Below are positions 26,799 through 36,205 of a stretch of 59,653 nucleotides of DNA, piece by piece. The number at the start of each line of letters is the position of its first letter. The first letter of the stretch is position 1. Location: positions 1-59,653 of the forward strand of contig CAPI01000078.1 in NCBI GenBank assembly GCA_000333815.1, read 5' to 3'. Under the pieces are notes generated by a model. That model was not told the DNA's origin and made no database searches. It was given only the letters and a program-made list of their open reading frames with translations. The position numbers and the translations under genes are program-made. The DNA is from [Collinsella] massiliensis. GTDB taxonomy: Bacteria > Actinomycetota > Coriobacteriia > Coriobacteriales > Coriobacteriaceae.

Positions 26799-28865
26799 AT
26801 GATGAACACTCACGAGCTTCGATTCCCCTCGATTCAATCGGCGGATCATAAGCTAATGCTCGGCGTTTCGTTAATATATTGGATTCTGTCATCTTTAGTT
26901 TTGTGCGTACTGGTACCTCGTGTTTCTCTAGACCGTCTCTTTCCGTTTTTCTTCTATCTCGTTTTTATCTTTCTTGCCGTAATTGTCTCGGTATATTATT
27001 TCGAGCGCTTTTCATCAGAGAGGATTTTCCGAAGCTCACCCATCCGATTGATGATTATCACGGCATGCGCGGGACTTTTTGTTGCGATTCTTCTTGAAGC
27101 GGGCACAGTTATTGGAACGCCGGGTGCCAATGTTTTTTCAATTGCATGTTGGTCAAAAAGGCGCTTGGTTGCGTTTGTGCCGATCGGTTACATTTTAGCA
27201 TCCGGGGTAATGTGCTTGTTTGCTCGCGAGAAACATAGGATTCACACGGGACATCAGCTCCGACCTCGACGCGCTGTAGTTTGCAGGACATGCCGCGATA
27301 TTGCCCTTTCGGTACTGCTGTCCCTTGCTATTTCGATTATGATTTACTTCTTATCGAATATTTCTTTTTTTGCAGTGTTTGGAATTGTGACATGTGTTCT
27401 AGTTTCTGCTTATGTCATTTTCATTAAATATAAAGAACCATCGCTAGCGCTTGAGAATGTATTTGCAGCCATCGCGCTGCTGTTCGGCATATACCTTTGT
27501 GTTGTTCTACCAATAACTTCGGGAATTGCCTGGGACGATCAAATACATTTTAAGAATGCTTCGGATATCTCATATGTTTTGAACGCGAAGCTAACTCCAA
27601 CCGAGGAGTACTTTAGTAACCTTGCTTATAGTAGGGCGGCAGGTGAAGATGTTCTTTCGATTTCAGATTGGGGCAATGAGGCACCTGAGAAATTTGAACA
27701 AGAACTTAATAGCAGCTATGAGGCAGAAAGATCCAAGGGCACTGTTTCTTATAATGGGTCTGGGGTTAGCGTTTTGTCGATGAGTGCTATCGGCTATATA
27801 CCTTCAGCCGTCGGGCTTTGGTTTGGGCGCTTACTCCATGTTCCGTTTTCCATGCTTATCGTGCTGGGACGGCTTGGAAATCTGCTTGCATACACCGTTC
27901 TCTTTTATTTTGCAATCAAGATCGCTCCGACGAAAAAGACGCTTTTCTTTGTTGTCGGAATCATGCCTGGCAATATCTTTCTTGCAAGCAACTATAGCTA
28001 TGATCCGTGGATAACCTCACTCGTTGCTTGTGGAGTGGCAATACTGATGCGTGAGATGTGGGGTGAAGGGCTGCATGTTAGCAAGAGATGGATTGTGTTG
28101 AGTCTGGTTCTCATGACTGCCGGAATAATGGTAAAGGCTGTATATTGTCCCGTTCTCGGACTATATTTTCTTATGCCGAAAAAGAAGTTCGACACTAATC
28201 GGCAGCGTTGGCTCTACTATGCTGTAGTTATAGCGATCGGCATACTCCTACTTTCTTCATTTTCTGTGCCATTTCTCTCTAGTGGGGGAGAAGGAACAAC
28301 CGATTCGCGTGGTGGATCAAGTGTAAATGCCACAGAACAATTTGGCTTTATCTTGTCTAACCCAATGCGCTATTTTGAAATACTTTTCCGATTCCTGTTC
28401 GTCGATTATTTCAATCCATGGAGGGCGGACTATATATTAAATTTTGCATATCTCGGACGTTTGGGCTGGGACTATAGTTCTTGGATTATGCCTTTGGTAT
28501 TTAACTTACTCCCATTGCTTCTTCTTTGTTTTTCCGGGTTGATTGAGGGAAACGAAAATAGTGAAAAGTCTGCCGGGTTTCTTCCGTCACTCTGGTCGTT
28601 TTTCACATTCGTGCTCTCATTTGCTTTATTCGCTTCAGCTCTTTACATCGGCTTCACTCCTGTTGGCTATTTTACAATTAACGGGTGTCAAGGGAGATAC
28701 CTTATTCCATGGCTGATTCCGTTGATTGTTTTTGGGTTTAATAGCAAGTTCTTTTCGAAGGCTTTTAGAAAAATGTCTGTAAACTGGAGCTCGCTGTTTT
28801 TGATCATAAGTACAACGATTTTAGCGGCAACAATTGTGACGCTTGTAACCGTAAAGTTTATATAA
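26799..28865 (+). CDS. DUF2142 polytopic membrane protein
   Basis: About 688 residues with 13 or more hydrophobic helices. The region VVLPITSGIAWDDQIHFKNA corresponds to the DUF2142 loop after the proline-rich helix (PDE-H in most members, DDQIH here), and NIFLASNYSYDPW to the second conserved loop. NGCQGRYLIPWLIPLI near the end matches the family's GRYFLP site. The family is of unknown function and is typically found in wall- or capsule-glycan loci; a role as a membrane sugar transferase is a reasonable guess. The two adjacent ATG codons at 26799 and 26802 have only a weak GGGAT site; a GTG 63 bases upstream is less likely. This is the intact paralog of the broken gene at 18.7-20.1 kb. Confidence 0.75.
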   Translation: MMNTHELRFPSIQSADHKLMLGVSLIYWILSSLVLCVLVPRVSLDRLFPFFFYLVFIFLAVIVSVYYFERFSSERIFRSSPIRLMIITACAGLFVAILLEAGTVIGTPGANVFSIACWSKRRLVAFVPIGYILASGVMCLFAREKHRIHTGHQLRPRRAVVCRTCRDIALSVLLSLAISIMIYFLSNISFFAVFGIVTCVLVSAYVIFIKYKEPSLALENVFAAIALLFGIYLCVVLPITSGIAWDDQIHFKNASDISYVLNAKLTPTEEYFSNLAYSRAAGEDVLSISDWGNEAPEKFEQELNSSYEAERSKGTVSYNGSGVSVLSMSAIGYIPSAVGLWFGRLLHVPFSMLIVLGRLGNLLAYTVLFYFAIKIAPTKKTLFFVVGIMPGNIFLASNYSYDPWITSLVACGVAILMREMWGEGLHVSKRWIVLSLVLMTAGIMVKAVYCPVLGLYFLMPKKKFDTNRQRWLYYAVVIAIGILLLSSFSVPFLSSGGEGTTDSRGGSSVNATEQFGFILSNPMRYFEILFRFLFVDYFNPWRADYILNFAYLGRLGWDYSSWIMPLVFNLLPLLLLCFSGLIEGNENSEKSAGFLPSLWSFFTFVLSFALFASALYIGFTPVGYFTINGCQGRYLIPWLIPLIVFGFNSKFFSKAFRKMSVNWSSLFLIISTTILAATIVTLVTVKFI

Positions 28866-29438
28866 GTACTGGAATATTGCTTGAGTACCGCCAATCCGAT
28901 GGCATCCACTTGTTGTATGTCTTTCTTAGCGGCTTACTATAGGCTCCTTGTTTGCTCATCGGTATGAGTTTAGATAAGTTTTAGTCCACCGAAGATTTCA
29001 TTCAAGATTTGAAGTAGTTGGATACCGGGATGTTCGGATCGTGGCTCGTGTGCAACTGGGTACTACGTGGAACTTGCGCCGATGACGCGGGAAGGAAGAG
29101 CGAATCCGCCGGAAGGCCGGAGTGGGCTACAGGTGGAATTCGTACAATCGGAAATCGGTGCAATTTGTCAGACTATGCCGCTGGGTACTGGCAGCTTGTT
29201 GTCAGCAGGTTGCTATCAAAAAAAGGGAGGGGTCGCTCAGCAACGACGCGATGAGAGGCTCTTTGAATAGCCCAAAGCGTTCGAGTCGGGCGGACGGGGC
29301 CAAGCATGATACATTCGCTGAATTCAAGGTTCGTTTCAAGATTTCTGCTGGGCTAATCTAAGATACGTTGACCCCCGCCTCTCTGCCATACTTGTTGACA
29401 GTTTCAGCAAATTAAGAGGGATCTTACATATCGGAGCT
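28866..29438 (+). pseudogene. Probable relic of wall-binding (choline-binding-like) repeats
   Basis: Translated across frames, 29030-29240 gives pieces that line up with Trp/Tyr-rich cell-wall-binding repeats: GSWLVCN, then YYVELAPMTREG, then GNRCNLSDYAAGYWQLV, which follow the pattern GW..-WYY-..SGAM-TGW. Each unit needs small indels to read through, so the match is suggestive only. The rest of the stretch (28866-29029 and 29270-29438) holds nothing I recognise. Confidence 0.3.
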
Positions 29439-31876
29439 CTACGATAACTTGAAATACAAGTTGTTCGGCTCCAGGCGACTAAAGTTTGGATTTGAATATG
29501 GATCACCCTCAACGTAGTAGGGCGCCCAGCGATAGTTCATATACGCAACTTCCTTATGGAATCTAACTTGTCGCTCCATGCTAATGTTATCAGCGCCGCG
29601 AGAAATAGATTCGTAGTGATATAGCTCTACCTCTGGTGTAAATATAACCCTCTGTCCCTGTTCGCGTACCTTAAGGCAGTAATCAACATCGTTAAATGCG
29701 ACTTGAAGCTTTTCGGTAAAGCCGCCCACGCTTTCAAATATTGAACGCTTGGTCAGCATGCATGCCGCTGTCACAGCACTGAGCTCGCGCTGGGCGTCGA
29801 GTAGGGCAAAATAGCCCCAATCATTACGTGGAAGATGGCGGCCAAGATGCCCGGCAACTCCGCCAGAAATAGTGACACCGGCATGTTGAATAGTTTCGTC
29901 TGGGTAATAGAGCTTTGCTCCAACAATTCCCACATCCGGCTGGGAGCAGATCCCAAGCATAGCTTCAATCCATTTTGGAGTTATTATTTCTGTATCGTTG
30001 TTTAGTAAAAGCAGGTAGTCTCCATTGGCGGATTGAGCTCCAAAATTCACCAGCTTGGAGAAGTTGAACTCATTATCCCAGGTGATAAATTTAATGCGCT
30101 CGGGATATTCCTTTAGAATGCTGCCGTAATATTCGAACGTCTCCTCTTCTGTGCTGTTGTTTTCAACCAATACGATCTCATAGTTATCATAGGTTGTTTT
30201 TTCAGAATGGATTGAATGCATGTATCGAGGATATCTATTTGATCTTTTGTTGGGATAATTATCGAAACGAGTGGATGCTCCTCCGGAATCTGATACGTCA
30301 CTTTGTACGTGAATGGTCTCCTTGAGAGTTCGACATTTGCCTTAATGCCCATACGGTTAAGATGCGACTGGACGGCGCGAATTCCGGCTGCAGAAGCGTA
30401 AGGTTTGCTGTCGGCGTTTGCCGCGGTCGAAGTCGCGCTAATTCGCCAGTGATATAGGATGGATGTGACGTGGAAGACCCTGCGCGCTTTTTCCACTGCC
30501 TGAAGAGTGAGATTATGATCTTGTGCGCCATCAAATTCTTTTGTATTGCCTTCGAGCTGATCAAGCAGCGACTTTCTAATCGCCAACATATGACAAATAT
30601 AGTTGTTGTTTCGAAGCAGCTCGAGATCGAAATCGGGCTTAAAGAATGGCTGGGCAAACGTGCCATCAGGCATCAGCTTATCTTCATCGCAGTAGAGAAG
30701 ATCGATGTCGTTGTAAGAATTAATGGCCTCAGCATATGAAAATAGTAGATTAGGCTCGATAACATCATCATGGTCGAAGAAACAGATAAAGTCACCGTGC
30801 GCGACTGCGATTCCAGCGTTTGTATTTTCCGAGATACCTAGATTATCTTCAAGCCTAATCTCTAAAATTCGGCTGTCGATAGCCAAGACAGAAGCTATCG
30901 CATCTGCAAGTTCATTATCTTTTGGGCTTGCGTTGACAAGCACAAGCTCCCACTTTCGATATGTTTGAGATAGGACAGAAGATACCATCTCATGAAACAA
31001 GTCGATAGGGGTGTTAAACAGCGGCACAACAATGCTGAAGAATGGCTGGATGGTAAATGTAATATCCCTCTGCTTGGAGAGGGCGCCAAGGGTTGCTTTA
31101 TGTGAGTCGAACCATTTGGGATAGTTATGGTCGATTTGGGCGTTCTCGCGCAGGTACCTATCATGCTCAATCATATTTTGGAGCTCGGGGATATCCAATA
31201 CTGCGAAATTGGAGAAGCTTGGATGATTGGCGTCTTCAATTTGAAAAATGTGGCGCCGCATGGCATGGGGGAGACGGATGGAGAATTGGGATTCTCTCCG
31301 CGCTCGTTCAGCTGAAAACTTTGTTTTCAGCTTTGCGGTGCCTAGAGGAACAATTTCAATATTAATGGGGGAGAGGCGGCTATCTTTGCAGGTAATGGTG
31401 AGACTTGTATCGTCTCGATAGGGGGTATAAACTGCCCCTCGAATTATCATTTCTTCGCCGTCTTCAACGCATGACCAGAACTCCATGTCTGCTCTATCGT
31501 AGGCGGCAATTTGGTCATAGTCACGGATTTCGGAGCACATTGGTTTGTTTATGCGGTAGTTAATTCGAGACTGCCATTTTGCTATTTCATAATTTAGGCG
31601 AAAAGCCTGCGACTCGATGACACGCCCAGCATCGTCGATTTCCGTGATGGTAAAATTGTTGACCCATGCTTCAATTATTGGAAAAACCCCAACGAATTGT
31701 CGAACTGATGGCGATCGTTTAGAATTCAGCGATTCATAAATAGAACAAGGTGAACTTCCATTGGGCGTTTCACGTCCATGGATGTTCAGCGTGTGATTAG
31801 GATCGAGGCCTCGCACTAGAAAACGTGTATAGATTTTTCCGTTTCCTCGGCACGTCCCATCAATCGAGATTTTCAT
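29439..31876 (-). pseudogene. Two-domain GT2 glycosyltransferase, frameshifted at a poly-A tract
   Basis: Repaired length is 812 residues. An N-terminal beta-rich region of about 280 residues is followed by one GT2 domain (FFSIVVPLFNTPIDLFHEMV, then FFDHDDVIEPN) and a second (LVSIIIPTKDQIDILDTCIQ, then LLLNNDTEIITPKW, and AFNDVDYCL). The frame breaks between the second domain's first strand and VENNSTEEE, at A6 on the coding strand (30197-30202): the sequence reads LKKQPMITM, while one more A gives LKKTTYDNYEIVLVENNS. The ATG has AGGAG seven bases upstream. The same two-domain layout occurs intact at 36.2 kb. Relatives build rhamnan or O-antigen-like chains. As with the GT2 at 12.9 kb, the product could return by slippage on the A run. 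Confidence 0.8.
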
Positions 31877-32735
31877 GTTTAGGCTCCTATGTGAATTAAA
31901 TTCAATATCATCTATTGATAGATTTCTGGTCATTATAGAAGATGCTCGGTGGACACAAGCTATTCGCATGCAATGGACAGATGTTTGGGCTACTTGCGAA
32001 TAAAAGTCTACGGGAAGTGCAAAGAGCTCCCTATGTCAGTGTCAGCCGATCGAGCGGCTTGAGTTCAATTTAGCCATGTAATGGTCAGGTTACTATACTA
32101 GAAATGAAGATTTCTATTGTTTGAGCAGTTTACTTTTCGGAGGGTCGCTATTGCTATTTCGGGTGAAATCTCAATAGAAATACCCTTGATTTTCTATGCA
32201 TTCAATGAATTATGAGGAGTTGAGATTGTTAGATAATTCACGCAGCATACGGTCAAGTGGTTGATTATTCGACAACGCGCCCGGGAGCGTCGGTAGTCTC
32301 TCGGCGCAAAGCAGACCGTCAGAAAGTTTTTAGTGCGCTCCTGGAGGCAAAAATGAACGAGTGCTTGGGTATAGGCTTCAAATAGGAGAAACCGAGCTCT
32401 CTCTTGGATAAATGAAAATCTTCATCATAGGAGAGATAAAGAAGCCTTTAAGCATCATCCATGGGCTATGCGATAACACTATCACTTCGCAAATATGATG
32501 TTGTTATTTGTCCGTTTCGCTCGAATCCGAGTGACGTGTGGAATAGCATCGTAATAATTGCTCAAGAGTTCTCGGTTATGATTCTCGGCTATGAACATGA
32601 AAGCTAAAGTGAGAGTGGTTAATCACTTCTCGTCTGCAATCCTTCTGATGCTTAGGCTTCGCGCCCAGTTACCGCTCTTCCTGGTGATACTCTATTCCAT
32701 AAATGTGCACCCGAATTAAGGAGCGTCCAACTCTC
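31877..32735. other. 860-base AT-rich stretch without a recognised gene
   Basis: This lies between the decayed glycosyltransferase and rmlA and marks the change from AT-rich to GC-rich DNA. A 49-codon frame from 32463 (MGYAITLSLRKYDVVICPF) is open but matches nothing I know. No RNA or repeat is evident. The rmlA promoter must lie in its last part; I cannot single it out. Confidence 0.4.
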
Positions 32736-33635
32736 ATGAAAGGCATCATACTCGCAGGTGGATCGGGCACGCGCCTGTATCCGCTCACCACGGTCACGAG
32801 TAAGCAACTCCTGCCCGTCTATGACAAGCCCATGATCTACTATCCGCTCTCCGTGCTCATGATGGCGGGCATCCGCGACATCCTTATCATTTCGACGCCT
32901 ACAGACCTGCCCAACTTCGAGCGTCTGCTGCGCGATGGGTCGGATTTTGGTATCAACCTCTCCTATGCGGGGCAGCCCTCACCGGACGGCCTTGCTCAGG
33001 CATTCATCATCGGCGAGGAGTTCATCGCGGGCGAGCCGTGCGCGCTCGTCTTGGGCGACAACATCTTCTACGGCAACGGCCTCTCGCGCCATCTGCGCCG
33101 CGCTGTGGCAAACGCCGAGCAGAACGGCGGCGCCACGGTCTTTGGCTACCACGTGGACGATCCCGAGCGTTTCGGCGTCGTGGAGTTCGACGAGGCGGGA
33201 AAGGCGGTTTCCATCGAGGAAAAGCCTGCTCACCCTAAGAGCTCCTATGCTGTCACCGGCTTGTACTTCTATGACAGCCGCGTGTGCGAACTCGCCAAAC
33301 AGGTGAAGCCCTCCGCGCGCGGTGAGCTGGAGATCACAGACCTTAACCGCATGTATCTCGAGGACGGCTCGCTTTCCGTGGTGACGCTCGGCCGTGGCTA
33401 CGCGTGGCTCGATACGGGCACCATGGAGAGCCTGTATGAGGCGGGTGAGTTCGTCCGTGCCGTCGAGCGCGCACAGGACACCCCCGTCTCCGTGCTCGAA
33501 GAGATTGCTTACGAGAACGGTTGGATTGACCGCGCGACGCTCGAGGTGTGCGCGGAGCGCTATGGCAAGAGCGTGTATGGGCAGCATCTCAAGAAAGTTG
33601 CTGCCGGCATGTTCATCAAGCACCCGATTGAGTAA
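32736..33635 (+). CDS. rmlA: Glucose-1-phosphate thymidylyltransferase RmlA
   Basis: This enzyme makes dTDP-glucose from dTTP and glucose 1-phosphate, the first step of dTDP-L-rhamnose synthesis. The 299-residue product shows the full family signature: [13 protein letters not shown] at residues 6-18 (nucleotide binding), [25 protein letters not shown] (metal-binding Asp), and [20 protein letters not shown]. Length is normal. The ATG was chosen because the protein then begins MKGIILAGG, as in characterised RmlA; AAGGAG lies rather far (about 12 bases) upstream, and a GTG 33 bases earlier is the alternative. It is the first gene of the GC-rich locus, with rmlB 24 bases after it. Confidence 0.95.
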   Translation: MKGIILAGGSGTRLYPLTTVTSKQLLPVYDKPMIYYPLSVLMMAGIRDILIISTPTDLPNFERLLRDGSDFGINLSYAGQPSPDGLAQAFIIGEEFIAGEPCALVLGDNIFYGNGLSRHLRRAVANAEQNGGATVFGYHVDDPERFGVVEFDEAGKAVSIEEKPAHPKSSYAVTGLYFYDSRVCELAKQVKPSARGELEITDLNRMYLEDGSLSVVTLGRGYAWLDTGTMESLYEAGEFVRAVERAQDTPVSVLEEIAYENGWIDRATLEVCAERYGKSVYGQHLKKVAAGMFIKHPIE

Positions 33636-33641
33636 CTCTAG

Positions 33642-34682
<1,041 letters not shown>

Positions 34683-34705
34683 GACGATCGGGGGAACGGT
34701 ACAAC

Positions 34706-36181
34706 ATGGCGCTTGAATACGAGAAAGAGCTTTCCGTGCAGCAGACCGGTATTCCCGGCCTGGTAGTTGTTGACCTGTCTGTCCATGGCGATGCGCGCGG
34801 CTGGTTTAAGGAGAACTGGCAGCGCGCGAAGATGGTCGGCGGCCTCGGCCTGCCCGATCTACGCTGGGTGCAGAACAACATCAGCTACAACGTTGAGCGC
34901 GGCGCGACCCGCGGCATCCATGCGGAGCCCTGGAACAAGTTCATCTCTATCGCAACCGGTTCGGTTTTCGGCGCGTGGGTCGACCTCCGTGCGGGAAGCC
35001 CCACCTTCGGGCACGTGTACACCTGTGTGCTCGACCCTTCGAAGGCCATCTTCGTCCCGCGCGGCGTGGGTAACTCGTACCAGGCGCTCGAAGACGGTAC
35101 AGCATACACCTATCTGGTCGACGCCCATTGGTCTGCCGAGCTCAAGAAGACGTATACGTTCGTGAACCTTGCGGATCCCGATCTGGCGATCGAGTGGCCC
35201 ATCCCGCTCGACCAATGCGAGATCTCGGAGGCGGACAAGAACCACCCCATGCTTGCCGATGTTGCCCCCATGCAGCCTAAGCGCACACTTGTGACCGGTG
35301 CGAACGGACAGCTGGGGCGCGCTGTGCGAGCGCTTGCGGAGGAGTGCGGGCTGGGGGAGAGCTTCGACTACTGCGATATCGATACGTTCGATATGAGCGA
35401 TCCCGCCGCATACGATGCATATGATTGGAGCCTGTACGGCACGGTGATCAACTGCGGCGCCTACACGGCGGTCGACCGCGCCGAGACGCCCGAGGGACGC
35501 GTGCTTGCGTGGAAGGCGAACGCTACGGGTCCCGCGCTGCTGGCACGCGCGTGCACAGAGCACGGCATCACGCTCGTGCATGTGAGCTCGGACTACGTGT
35601 TCGATGGCACGGTGGAGGTGCACGATGAGGACGAGCCGTTCGCCCCGCTTTCGGTGTATGGCCAGTCTAAAGCGGCGGGCGACATCGCCGTGTCGAGCTG
35701 TCCGGCTCACTACATCCTGCGTTCAAGCTGGGTGATCGGCGACGGGCGCAACTTCATCAAGACCATGAAGGGGCTCTCCGACCGCGTGGCGGATCCTGCC
35801 GACGGGCTCGATCACGTTACGGTGGTGAACGACCAGATTGGCCGTTTGACCTTTACCGACGAGATGGCGAAGGCTGCGTTCTGGCTCCTGGGCTATCGCG
35901 ACGGTTCCGAGATCCCCCTCGAACCGGCGGCATTCGGCACGTATAACGTTACCGGATCGGGCGAGTCCGCCAGCTGGGCAGAGATCGCGCGCCTCGTATT
36001 CGAGCGCGCGCATGGTAACGGCGATGCCGTGCAGCCGGTGAGCACCACGGAGTACTACGCCTCTGCGGCGGGTCCGGTTGCCCCACGCCCCGTGTACAGC
36101 ACGCTCTCGCTCGATAAGATCAAAGCGGTGGGGTTCGCTCCGAGGGATTGGCGCGAGTCGCTCGCTGCGTATATGGGGTAA
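34706..36181 (+). CDS. Fused dTDP-4-dehydrorhamnose epimerase-reductase (RmlC-RmlD)
   Basis: 491 residues in two parts. Residues 1 to about 185 are an RmlC cupin (3,5-epimerase): RGWFKENWQRAK, the catalytic His72 in TRGIHAEPWNKF, and PRGVGNSYQALED. Residues about 192-491 are an RmlD short-chain reductase: TGANGQLGRAV (NADPH), SSDYVFDG, and the YGQSK catalytic pair. The protein would carry out both last steps of dTDP-L-rhamnose synthesis, so no separate rmlC or rmlD is needed, and none is seen. Such fusions are known in Bifidobacterium and Coriobacteriia. GGGGGAA lies before the ATG. The frame is open further upstream through rmlB in another frame; that part is not coding. Confidence 0.92.
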   Translation: MALEYEKELSVQQTGIPGLVVVDLSVHGDARGWFKENWQRAKMVGGLGLPDLRWVQNNISYNVERGATRGIHAEPWNKFISIATGSVFGAWVDLRAGSPTFGHVYTCVLDPSKAIFVPRGVGNSYQALEDGTAYTYLVDAHWSAELKKTYTFVNLADPDLAIEWPIPLDQCEISEADKNHPMLADVAPMQPKRTLVTGANGQLGRAVRALAEECGLGESFDYCDIDTFDMSDPAAYDAYDWSLYGTVINCGAYTAVDRAETPEGRVLAWKANATGPALLARACTEHGITLVHVSSDYVFDGTVEVHDEDEPFAPLSVYGQSKAAGDIAVSSCPAHYILRSSWVIGDGRNFIKTMKGLSDRVADPADGLDHVTVVNDQIGRLTFTDEMAKAAFWLLGYRDGSEIPLEPAAFGTYNVTGSGESASWAEIARLVFERAHGNGDAVQPVSTTEYYASAAGPVAPRPVYSTLSLDKIKAVGFAPRDWRESLAAYMG

Positions 36182-36205
36182 GCCGAAGAGCAATAGGGTA
36201 GTGTC

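Noticed and set aside
30197-30202. Classical programmed -1 frameshift site
   Set aside because: The phase of the A run relative to the zero frame does not give the X-XXY-YYZ arrangement, and no downstream pseudoknot was evident; simple slippage remains possible.
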